Source: RGIG3009 sp045578625 (GTDB lineage: Bacteria; Bacillota; Clostridia; Oscillospirales; Acutalibacteraceae). Taken from it: DNA of 35,735 bases. The translations under genes and the position numbers were made by a program. The DNA lies in assembly GCA_045578625.1 (NCBI GenBank), contig JAZNKN010000001.1:1-35735 (forward strand), written 5' to 3'. The notes under the pieces were generated by a model. It saw nothing but the letters and a program-made list of their open reading frames with translations. It ran no database searches and was not told the DNA's origin. Shown one piece after another: positions 16,255 to 22,130 of this stretch. Each line of letters starts with the position of its first letter. Positions within the stretch are counted from its first letter, which is position 1.

Positions 16255-16835
16255 TCCTCCGTGGTCTCCTCCGTCTGCTCGATGATCTCTTCCAAGGTCG
16301 TCTCAACCATCCGCGCCTCTTCCTCTTTCTGCGGCAGCGGGGGCAGCTCCTGCAGCCCCGAAACACCGAAGCAACGCAGGAACACCGGCGTCGTGCCGTA
16401 CAGCAACGGACGACCGGGCAGCTCCAGACGACCCTTTTCCTCGATCAGATTTTTCAGCATCAGGCCCTGAATGACGGCGCTGCAGTCCACGCCGCGCACC
16501 TGTTCGATGAACGCCTTGGTCACGGGCTGATTGTAAGCCACGATCGCCAACACCTCCATCGCCGCCTGCGACAACGGCGTGTTGCGGCGAATATCCAGTG
16601 AGCGGCGTACCGCGTCGGCATATTCCTTACGGGTACACAGCTGATACTGATCGTCCAGACGGACCATATAGATACCGCCGCCACGCGCCATCAGCTCACT
16701 CATCAGGTCTGCGGCAATGCGGTGTACGGTGTCCACGTCGATCTCCAGCACCTCGGCCAGACGGTCTGCCGCCACCGGTTCTCCGTTGGCAAACAGTATC
16801 GCCTCGATCGCGGCGCGATATTCTTTAATCTCCAT
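16251..16835 (-). CDS. scpB: Segregation and condensation protein B
   Basis: Kleisin-associated subunit (194 residues) of the SMC-ScpAB condensin, which organises and segregates the chromosome. It has two winged-helix domains: EYRAAIEAILFANGEPVAADRLAEVL at the N-terminus and SQAAMEVLAIVAYNQPVTKAFIEQVRGVD in the middle, followed by LLYGTTPVFLRCFG and an acidic Glu/Thr-rich tail. It overlaps scpA by 11 bases and DUF2953 by 4 bases. Confidence 0.95.
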   Translation of the reverse strand: MEIKEYRAAIEAILFANGEPVAADRLAEVLEIDVDTVHRIAADLMSELMARGGGIYMVRLDDQYQLCTRKEYADAVRRSLDIRRNTPLSQAAMEVLAIVAYNQPVTKAFIEQVRGVDCSAVIQGLMLKNLIEEKGRLELPGRPLLYGTTPVFLRCFGVSGLQELPPLPQKEEEARMVETTLEEIIEQTEETTEE

Positions 16836-17556
16836 CGGTCATTTCTCCTCTTTGCGAAGCACCCAGCAGCGTGACCTGCTGTTGCTTCCCCTCTCCGTCC
16901 ACACGGATACGTTTCCCCTTGATAAGCTCCAGCACCGCCAAGAACGTGGCGACCAGCTCCGACTTGGTATGCGCACCGTCGTACAGCGAGTGATACGACA
17001 CCCGCTTGCCGACACGCAGCCGACGCAGCACGAAAATGATCTTGGACGACACCGAGACGATCTTGCGCGCCACAATGCTGTGGAACGCCTGCGGCGGTGG
17101 AGGCAGCTTGCGCCGTCCGCGACCCGCCGCGGCGAGATACGCGTCCAGAAGCTCCTCGGCACGGTGCGACCGACGGTACGTGTAATCCGGCTCGACCTCC
17201 ATCGGCGTACGCACGAACAGGTCACCGCCGATGCATTGCTTTTCCATGCGCTTGGCTGCTTCCCGACATAGCTGATATTCGATCAGCTCGCCGGTGAGCT
17301 GCTGCTTCATCTCGTCGCCCTCTTCGTGGCGCGGCAGCAGCATGGCGGACTTGATCTGCACCAGACGCGCCGCCATATCCAGAAATTCCGTGGCGACCTC
17401 CATATCCATCTGCTGCATGGCCTGAATGGCCTCCATATACTGCTCCAGCAGCTCGTGGATGGGAATATCGTAAATATTCAGTTTGTTTTTCTGCACCAAA
17501 TGCAGAAGCAAGTCCAGCGGCCCCTCAAAGTCCGCCAGCTTATACGAGATCTCCAT
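16825..17556 (-). CDS. scpA: Segregation and condensation protein A (kleisin)
   Basis: Kleisin subunit of the SMC complex, 243 residues. It begins MEISYKLADFEGPLDLLLHLVQKNKLNIYDIPI, the universal ScpA N-terminus that binds the SMC neck, followed by TEFLDMAARLVQIKSAMLLP and the C-terminal winged helix (KSELVATFLAVLELIKGKRI) that binds the SMC head. The ATG at 17554-17556 is chosen for this conserved start, with AAGGACG upstream; the frame runs further upstream into the M50 gene but without family similarity. Confidence 0.95.
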   Translation of the reverse strand: MEISYKLADFEGPLDLLLHLVQKNKLNIYDIPIHELLEQYMEAIQAMQQMDMEVATEFLDMAARLVQIKSAMLLPRHEEGDEMKQQLTGELIEYQLCREAAKRMEKQCIGGDLFVRTPMEVEPDYTYRRSHRAEELLDAYLAAAGRGRRKLPPPPQAFHSIVARKIVSVSSKIIFVLRRLRVGKRVSYHSLYDGAHTKSELVATFLAVLELIKGKRIRVDGEGKQQQVTLLGASQRGEMTDGD

Positions 17557-17567
17557 GCGGCACGTCC

Positions 17568-18245
17568 TTAAAAGTAATTCGGTAGACCCACGATGGCACA
17601 CAGGATGCCACCGATATAATGCACAAGAAAATTGATCGGTACACTCAGCGCACCGGTGGCGATGAGGAACATCACGCCAATGGTAAAGTACTGCTGATAC
17701 TGATTCATATAGAACGACCACCGGGCGGGCAGGATCGCCGCAAAAATACGCGAGCCGTCCAACGGCGGCACCGGCAGCAGGTTAAACACTGCCAGACTCA
17801 GGCTGACACTGGCAATGACGTCCACCAGCATGATCCCCGCACAGATCTCCACGATGTATATGAAATTGGCAAGCTGGATCATACGAAACAGCAGCAGTGC
17901 GGCCAACGCCAACAGAATGTTGGACAGCGGGCCCGCCAACGCGGTCAGCGCCATATCGCGCTTGGGGTTAGCAAAGTTGCGGGGGTTAACGGGGACCGGC
18001 TTGGCATAGCCGAAGCCGAACAGCACCAACAGCAGCGAACCCCACAGGTCCAAATGCGCCAGCGGATTAAACCGCAAACGGCCGTGCCAGCGCGGCGTGT
18101 TATCTCCCAGCTTGACCGCTGTGAAGGCGTGCGCGATCTCGTGTATCGGCAGCAGCACGAAGATCAGCACGGCGTAGCTGAACACAATAAGCAGAAGCTG
18201 CCAGAACGGCATAGTTCCGCCACTGCGCAGGATGGTATAGAGCAT
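17568..18245 (-). CDS. Site-2-protease-like membrane metallopeptidase (M50)
   Basis: Polytopic protein of 225 residues with about five or six membrane segments. It has the zinc motif HEIAH (His35, Glu36, His39) in the second helix and the third-ligand motif NLLPVPPLDGSRI in a later helix. It belongs to the small soluble-domain-free S2P group (YwhC/Rv-like), common upstream of scpA in Clostridia. The substrate is unknown. The ATG at 18243-18245 has CAAGGGGG 10 bases upstream; an upstream GTG adds 11 residues and lacks a good ribosome site. It begins the scpA-scpB-gerW-dacF string and has its own promoter. Confidence 0.88.
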   Translation of the reverse strand: MLYTILRSGGTMPFWQLLLIVFSYAVLIFVLLPIHEIAHAFTAVKLGDNTPRWHGRLRFNPLAHLDLWGSLLLVLFGFGYAKPVPVNPRNFANPKRDMALTALAGPLSNILLALAALLLFRMIQLANFIYIVEICAGIMLVDVIASVSLSLAVFNLLPVPPLDGSRIFAAILPARWSFYMNQYQQYFTIGVMFLIATGALSVPINFLVHYIGGILCAIVGLPNYF

Positions 18246-18298
18246 GAACGGTGCGCCCCCTTGGGTAAACTTATCCACTCTTGGATATTCTTGTCTAC

Positions 18299-18327
18299 AG
18301 TATAGCGCAAATAAAAGAAAAATACAA
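18299..18327 (-). promoter_or_regulatory. Promoter for the M50-scpAB-gerW-dacF-rluB string
   Basis: On the minus strand TTGTAT (18322-18327) and TATACT (18299-18304) are 17 bases apart in an A/T-rich stretch. The start site would be near 18292, about 47 bases before the ATG. No other good promoter is visible downstream until the carboxyltransferase cluster, so this may drive seven or more genes. Confidence 0.65.
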
Positions 18328-18386
18328 GGAAAACCGTTCGCTGAAATACAATTTTCAAAAAATTTTCATAACTTTCAAAAAAAGCC

Positions 18387-18415
18387 TTGCTTTCCGCAAC
18401 AAAATCTGCTAATAT
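18387..18415 (+). promoter_or_regulatory. Promoter of rpmB
   Basis: TTGCTT (18387-18392) and TAATAT (18410-18415) are separated by 17 bases. The region between 18246 and 18485 thus holds back-to-back divergent promoters for the M50 string and rpmB. The leader to the ATG is about 65 bases and includes AAAGGAGGTG. Confidence 0.6.
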
Positions 18416-18485
18416 ACTTCTGTTGCTTTTGACCCGATGGTCAAATCAGCGATCATCGGTACATAGATCAAAGGAGGTGCAGAAC

Positions 18486-18674
18486 ATGGCTAAATGTGAT
18501 TTCTGCGGCAAAAGTGTTACTTTCGGTATTCAGGTCTCTCACTCTCATCGGCGCTCGAACCGTACCTGGCGTGCCAACATCAAGCGTGTCAAGGCTGTTG
18601 TGAACGGTTCCCCCAAAAAGGTTTACGCCTGCACCCGTTGCCTGCGCTCCGGCAAGGTTACCCGCGCGGTGTGA
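18486..18674 (+). CDS. rpmB: 50S ribosomal protein L28 (zinc-ribbon form)
   Basis: Large-subunit ribosomal protein of 62 residues. It begins MAKCDFCGKS and ends with KKVYACTRCLRSGKVTRAV. The pairs C4/C7 and C49/C52 form the zinc-binding C+ version; organisms with this form sometimes also keep a cysteine-free paralogue for zinc starvation, but none is in this window. AAAGGAGGTG precedes the ATG by 7 bases. It is monocistronic, with its own promoter and terminator. Confidence 0.96.
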   Translation: MAKCDFCGKSVTFGIQVSHSHRRSNRTWRANIKRVKAVVNGSPKKVYACTRCLRSGKVTRAV

Positions 18675-18696
18675 TCGTAAGTTCTTTTGCAAAAGC

Positions 18697-18729
18697 ATCT
18701 CCTGCCAATTCGGCAGGAGATTTTTGTTT
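18697..18729 (+). terminator. Rho-independent terminator of rpmB
   Basis: ATCTCCTGCC and GGCAGGAGAT form a perfect 10-bp stem around an AATTC loop, followed by TTTTGTTT. It is only 22 bases after the rpmB stop. Confidence 0.92.
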
Positions 18730-18735
18730 CCCCCC

Positions 18736-18764
18736 TTGTACAAACCGCTTTTTCTGTTTATAAT
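18736..18764 (+). promoter_or_regulatory. Promoter of ppa-pncB
   Basis: TTGTAC (18736-18741) and a perfect TATAAT (18759-18764) are separated by 17 bases, just after the rpmB terminator. The start would be near 18771, so the leader is about 24 bases, containing AGGAGGT. Confidence 0.8.
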
Positions 18765-18794
18765 ATAAAAAAGCCCATTCAGGAGGTACCTTGT

Positions 18795-19331
18795 ATGAAC
18801 ATTTGGCACGATATTCCCAAAGACCTCATCCAACCCGAAAACTTTACCGCCGTGATCGAGATTCCCAAGGGCGGCAAAAACAAATATGAGATGGATAAGG
18901 ATACCGGTCTGCTCCGGCTCGACCGCGTGCTGTATACCGCTACGCATTATCCCGCCAACTACGGCTTCATCCCGCGTACCTACGCCGACGACGGTGACCC
19001 GCTGGACGTGCTGGTCATGTGTCAGGAGACCATCGTCCCGATGACGCTGGTGCAGTGCTATCCCATCGGCGTTATCAAGATGACCGACGACGAGTCCATC
19101 GACGAAAAGATCATCGCCGTGCCGTTCCGCGACCCCTCCCTCTCCTGTTATCAGGATATCTCCGAACTGCCGCGGCACACGTTCGATGAGATCCGTCACT
19201 TCTTCTCGGTGTACAAAACCTTGGAGGACAAAAGCACCGCTGTGGACGAAGTGATGGGTCGCAGCGAGGCTGTGAGCATCATCAAGCATTGTTTGGAAGA
19301 ATACAACCGCTGCTACTGCGGCAAACGGTAA
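18795..19331 (+). CDS. ppa: Inorganic pyrophosphatase (family I)
   Basis: Hydrolyses pyrophosphate to two phosphates in the cytoplasm. The 178-residue protein has the family I signature DGDPLDVLV with Asp66, Asp68 and Asp71 as metal ligands, the IPKGGKNKYE substrate Lys/Glu segment and the YPANYGFIP motif. The ATG at 18795 follows AGGAGGT by 8 bases; the longer open frame upstream includes terminator and promoter and is rejected. It pairs with pncB, 18 bases downstream, whose reaction releases pyrophosphate. Family I (soluble) pyrophosphatases are typical length 170-180. Confidence 0.95.
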   Translation: MNIWHDIPKDLIQPENFTAVIEIPKGGKNKYEMDKDTGLLRLDRVLYTATHYPANYGFIPRTYADDGDPLDVLVMCQETIVPMTLVQCYPIGVIKMTDDESIDEKIIAVPFRDPSLSCYQDISELPRHTFDEIRHFFSVYKTLEDKSTAVDEVMGRSEAVSIIKHCLEEYNRCYCGKR

Positions 19332-19349
19332 CCAAAGGAAGTGCAAGCA

Positions 19350-20801
19350 ATGACCAACAAATACGGCAAAGAAAATCTAACCATGCTCACCGATTTCTAT
19401 GAGATCACCATGGCGAACGGCTTTTTTGAAAACGGCCGCGGCGAGCAGACAGTGTACTTCGATATGTTTTTCCGCACGGTGCCAGACGGCGGCGGTGTCG
19501 CCATCATGGCCGGTCTGGACCAGATCATCCATTATCTCAAAAACCTCTCCTTCTCCGAGGAGGACATCGATTACCTCCGCAGCAAGCAGCTGTTTAGCGA
19601 GGCATTCTTGAACTACCTTGCCAACTTCCGCTTCACCTGCGACGTGTGGGCTGTACCGGAAGGCACACCCATCTTCCCGTATGAGCCGTTGGTAACGGTA
19701 CGCGGTCCTGCCATTCAGGCGCAGTTCATCGAAACGATGATGCTGCTGGCGATCAACCACCAATCGCTGATCGCCACCAAGGCCAACCGCATCGTGCGTG
19801 CAGCGAAGGGGCGCGCGGTGATGGAGTTCGGCTCGCGCCGCGCTCAGGGCTTCAACGGTGCGGTGTACGGTGCTCGCGCCGCGTATATCGGCGGCTGCAT
19901 CGGCACGGCCTGCACCATCGCTGACCGTGAATTCGGTATTCCCGCCCTCGGTACGATGGCGCACAGCTGGGTACAGCTGTTCGACAGCGAATACGAGGCG
20001 TTCAAGGCCTACGCCGAGGTGTATCCCCACTCCTGCACCCTGTTGGTGGATACCTACAATGTGCTGAAATCCGGTGTCCCGAACGCTATCAAGGTGTTTA
20101 ACGAGGTACTGGTACCGCGCGGATACCGTCCGAAGGGTATCCGTCTGGATTCCGGTGATATTACATACTTGGCTAAAAAGGCGCGCAAAATGCTGGACGA
20201 GGCCGGCTTTCCGGATTGCCAGATCTGCGCCTCCAACTCGCTGGATGAGATCATCATCCGTGATATGATCGCGCAGGGCGCTTGCATTGACAGCTTCGGC
20301 GTCGGTGAACGTCTCATCACCGCCTCCAGTGATCCGGTGTTCGGCGGCGTGTACAAGCTCGCAGCCGTGGAGCGTAACGGTGAGATCATCCCCCGCATCA
20401 AGGTCAGCGAAAACGTCGCCAAGATCACCAACCCCGGCTTCAAAAAACTGTGGCGTCTGTACGACCGCGAGACCGGCAAAGCGATCGCGGACGTCATCAC
20501 GCTGCATGATGAGGTCATTGACGACACCAAGCCGTACGAGATCTTCGATCCCGAACACATCTGGAAGCGCAAGACCATCGAAAACTTCATCGCCCATCCC
20601 CTGCGCCGCCGCATCTTCGATCACGGCGAGTGCGTGTATGACTCCCCCTCGGTGGATGAGATCCGCAACTACTGCAAGCAGCAGTTGGAGACGGTCTGGG
20701 ATGAGGTGCTGCGTTTTGAAAATCCGCACAAATACTACGTGGACCTTTCTCAGGCACTGTGGGATCAGAAGCACGCGCTGCTGTCGCAGCACCATCGGTA
20801 A
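19350..20801 (+). CDS. pncB: Nicotinate phosphoribosyltransferase
   Basis: Makes nicotinate mononucleotide and pyrophosphate from nicotinate and PRPP, the entry step of NAD salvage. The 483-residue protein starts MTNKYGKENLTMLTDFYEITMANGFF, has EFGSRRAQGFNGAVYGARAAYIGG (the active-site Arg/Gly loop with adjacent conserved residues), ALGTMAHSWVQ with the autophosphorylated-type His, and LLVDTYN and RLDSGDI phosphate-binding motifs. GTG at 19341 is an alternative start, but ATG 19350 has the better distance (about 10) from AAAGGAA. Cotranscribed with ppa, which removes the pyrophosphate it produces. Confidence 0.94.
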   Translation: MTNKYGKENLTMLTDFYEITMANGFFENGRGEQTVYFDMFFRTVPDGGGVAIMAGLDQIIHYLKNLSFSEEDIDYLRSKQLFSEAFLNYLANFRFTCDVWAVPEGTPIFPYEPLVTVRGPAIQAQFIETMMLLAINHQSLIATKANRIVRAAKGRAVMEFGSRRAQGFNGAVYGARAAYIGGCIGTACTIADREFGIPALGTMAHSWVQLFDSEYEAFKAYAEVYPHSCTLLVDTYNVLKSGVPNAIKVFNEVLVPRGYRPKGIRLDSGDITYLAKKARKMLDEAGFPDCQICASNSLDEIIIRDMIAQGACIDSFGVGERLITASSDPVFGGVYKLAAVERNGEIIPRIKVSENVAKITNPGFKKLWRLYDRETGKAIADVITLHDEVIDDTKPYEIFDPEHIWKRKTIENFIAHPLRRRIFDHGECVYDSPSVDEIRNYCKQQLETVWDEVLRFENPHKYYVDLSQALWDQKHALLSQHHR

Positions 20802-20813
20802 CCCACTTTTGTC

Positions 20814-20843
20814 TTGACAAGCCCCGACGGATTATGGTATACT
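20814..20843 (+). promoter_or_regulatory. Strong promoter of the tRNA-Thr gene
   Basis: A perfect TTGACA (20814-20819) and TATACT (20838-20843) are 18 bases apart, and TGG just before the -10 box gives an extended -10. Transcription would start about 20 bases before the tRNA. It begins only 12 bases after the pncB stop. Confidence 0.88.
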
Positions 20844-20868
20844 GCAACCGTTGTCCGTCGCGGCATAC

Positions 20869-20944
20869 GCTGGCATAGCTCAGTTGGTAGAGCAGCTGAT
20901 TTGTAATCAGCAGGTCGGGGGTTCAAGTCCGTCTGCCAGCTCCA
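20869..20944 (+). tRNA. tRNA-Thr (anticodon TGT)
   Basis: The 76-base gene folds as a standard cloverleaf: acceptor GCTGGCA/TGCCAGC, D-arm GCTC/GAGC with AGTTGGTA loop, anticodon stem GCTGA/TCAGC with loop TTTGTAA (anticodon TGT reads ACA and related Thr codons), T-loop TTCAAGT, and an encoded CCA end. The T-stem GGGGG against CCGTC leaves one G-G mismatch and one G-U pair in the middle, which is slightly weak. It is transcribed from its own promoter and ends directly at a strong terminator. The same T-arm bases reappear in repeats just downstream. Confidence 0.96.
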
Positions 20945-20984
20945 AAAAATCCGGAGACACCCATCGGGTGTCTCCGGATTTTTT
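20944..20984 (+). terminator. Terminator of tRNA-Thr, 19-bp perfect stem
   Basis: The stem runs from the last A of the CCA end (AAAAAATCCGGAGACACCC) to GGGTGTCTCCGGATTTTTT around an ATC loop. The stem is exceptionally long and perfect, with the A-run pairing the T-run. Its right half is duplicated 160 bases downstream (see repeat entry). Confidence 0.93.
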
Positions 20985-21019
20985 CTGTGCAGACGGACTT
21001 GAAACGAAATTCAAAAGTT
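20960..21019. repeat. 60-bp direct repeat, copy 1 (contains inverted tRNA T-arm sequence)
   Basis: These 60 bases recur at 21120-21179 with a single difference (T/C at position 51 of the unit). The unit contains the loop and right arm of the tRNA terminator, then GCAGACGGACTTGAA, which is the exact reverse complement of 15 bases of the tRNA-Thr T-arm, and ends with TCAAAAGTT. Copy 1 follows the tRNA directly and includes the complete terminator's right half. Confidence 0.9.
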
Positions 21020-21100
21020 AGCGAGCACCGCGAGCAACAACTTTTGACAGAAAACAGTCCGGGGGACTGTTTTCGCATTGAGAAGAAAGTCCGTCTGCCA
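20989..21100. repeat. Nested inverted-repeat structure built from tRNA T-arm sequence
   Basis: An outer 12-bp stem is formed by GCAGACGGACTT (20989-21000) and AAGTCCGTCTGC (21087-21098). Inside it are two more perfect stems: CAAAAGTT/AACTTTTG (21012-21019 with 21039-21046) and AAAACAGTCC/GGACTGTTTT (21051-21060 with 21064-21073, GGG loop). The layout resembles a three-way junction. The right outer arm repeats 14 bases of the tRNA in direct orientation (20925-20938 equals 21087-21100). An open frame across the region (20923-21174, minus) overlaps the tRNA and is not a credible gene. I do not recognise the element. Confidence 0.8.
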
Positions 21101-21119
21101 TAAAACAATTCACCTTTAC

Positions 21120-21179
21120 CCCATCGGGTGTCTCCGGATTTTTTCTGTGCAGACGGACTTGAAACGAAACTCAAAAGTT
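21120..21179. repeat. 60-bp direct repeat, copy 2 (orphan terminator half)
   Basis: This copy matches 20960-21019 at 59 of 60 positions, but lacks the left arm of the terminator, so it cannot form the 19-bp hairpin. It ends about 17 bases from the stop of the convergent HAD gene. It looks like the start of a second, truncated copy of the structured element, suggesting duplication or recombination at the tRNA 3' flank. Confidence 0.9.
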
Positions 21180-21196
21180 TGTGAACGCAGTGCGCG

Positions 21197-22009
21197 TTAT
21201 ATCTCCTCTCCCTTCAACGCGCGCAGGATCTCCGCGCCGCTTTCCAGCACCAGATCGGGGCGGTCCTCCGACGCATCCAGAATGGCCTGCGTGGTCTCGC
21301 CGCTCATCACCAGAATGCTCACCGTACCCGCGTTGATACCGCTCTTGACGTCGGTATAAATGCGATCGCCGACCACAGCCGTCTCATGGGGCGCGACGCC
21401 CGCCATCTCCATACCGAGCAGCGGCATCAGCGGTTCCGGCTTACCGATAAAGATCGGACGGCGGCCGGTGCAGTTAAAGATCATATCGCACACGCTGCCG
21501 CAATCCGGCACGCTGCCGAACTCCGTGGGACACACGTAGTCCGGATTGGTGGCGATATACGACACGTCGTGCAGCAGCAACAGTTTGCACACGTCCTCTA
21601 ACTTGCGGAAGGTCAGCTCGTTGTCGTTGCCCATCACGATGCAATCGACCTTATCCAGTTCCTGCGTTATAGTAAACCCTGCGTGCTCCAGCTCGCGGAT
21701 AAGCGACTGCGTACCGCAGACGTACAGCGTATCCGCGGGATGATGCTGACGCAGATAGTGGATGGTAGCCTGCGAGGAGGTGATAAAATCCTCCTCGGTC
21801 GCCGCAATACCGAGACGTGCCAGCTTTTCGATATAGGCCTCCACGCTCTTAGAGGAATTGTTGGTCATAAACATATACCGAGCGCCCTGCTCACGGATGC
21901 AGGCAAGCAGTTCCTTGGTGAAATCAAAGAGCCGGTCACCAAGGTACAGCGTGCCGTCCATATCGAACAAATACAGTTTCAGTGAGCGAATGGTGTCTGC
22001 GGTAGTCAT
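21197..22009 (-). CDS. HAD-superfamily sugar/nucleotide phosphatase (NagD/AraL type, HAD-IIA)
   Basis: Phosphatase of 270 residues with HAD motif I DMDGT (Asp16 nucleophile, Asp18), motif II TNNSS, the lysine of motif III in GKPEPLM, and motif IV GDRIYTDV. The large C2 cap between motifs II and III marks the HAD-IIA (NagD/PldP-like) subgroup. The substrate is probably a small sugar or nucleotide phosphate, but not fixed by sequence. The ATG at 22007-22009 follows AGGAGGAA; it has its own promoter. The gene is convergent with the tRNA region and separated from the GH2 gene by a terminator. Confidence 0.9.
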   Translation of the reverse strand: MTTADTIRSLKLYLFDMDGTLYLGDRLFDFTKELLACIREQGARYMFMTNNSSKSVEAYIEKLARLGIAATEEDFITSSQATIHYLRQHHPADTLYVCGTQSLIRELEHAGFTITQELDKVDCIVMGNDNELTFRKLEDVCKLLLLHDVSYIATNPDYVCPTEFGSVPDCGSVCDMIFNCTGRRPIFIGKPEPLMPLLGMEMAGVAPHETAVVGDRIYTDVKSGINAGTVSILVMSGETTQAILDASEDRPDLVLESGAEILRALKGEEI

Positions 22010-22041
22010 GGTCGTTCCTCCTATTCTGGGGTTCCCCCTCA

Positions 22042-22070
22042 ATTATAGGCACCTGGCTGCCAAAAAACAA
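22042..22070 (-). promoter_or_regulatory. Promoter of the HAD phosphatase gene
   Basis: On the minus strand TTGTTT (22065-22070) and a perfect TATAAT (22042-22047) are 17 bases apart. The -35 box lies within the T-run of the upstream GH2 terminator, so the two signals are packed together with no spare sequence. Confidence 0.72.
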
Positions 22071-22074
22071 AAAA

Positions 22075-22108
22075 ACCGCCGGAGATCGTATGCACGATCA
22101 CCGGCGGT
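22075..22108 (-). terminator. Terminator of the GH2 gene
   Basis: ACCGCCGG/CCGGCGGT with an inner GATCGT/ACGATC stem and a 4-base loop forms a long hairpin; the two stems are separated by an A-A bulge. On the minus strand it is followed by TTTTTTTGTTTTTT. It lies 23 bases after the GH2 stop codon. Confidence 0.93.
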
Positions 22109-22130
22109 CTTTGTTATCTTTCTGCGCGGT

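Noticed and set aside
19377..20795. 472-residue open frame opposite pncB
   Set aside because: Antisense shadow of a well-supported enzyme gene with promoter and ribosome site on the other strand.
20923..21174. 83-residue open frame across the tRNA end and repeats (minus strand)
   Set aside because: It overlaps the tRNA-Thr gene, its terminator and the repeat cluster; codes for low-complexity residues produced by the repeated sequence.
20869..21179. Phage or ICE attachment site at the tRNA-Thr 3' end
   Set aside because: Repeats match the T-arm but mostly in inverted orientation, no integrase lies nearby, and the second copy lacks the tRNA end. A small integration scar remains possible but is not supported.
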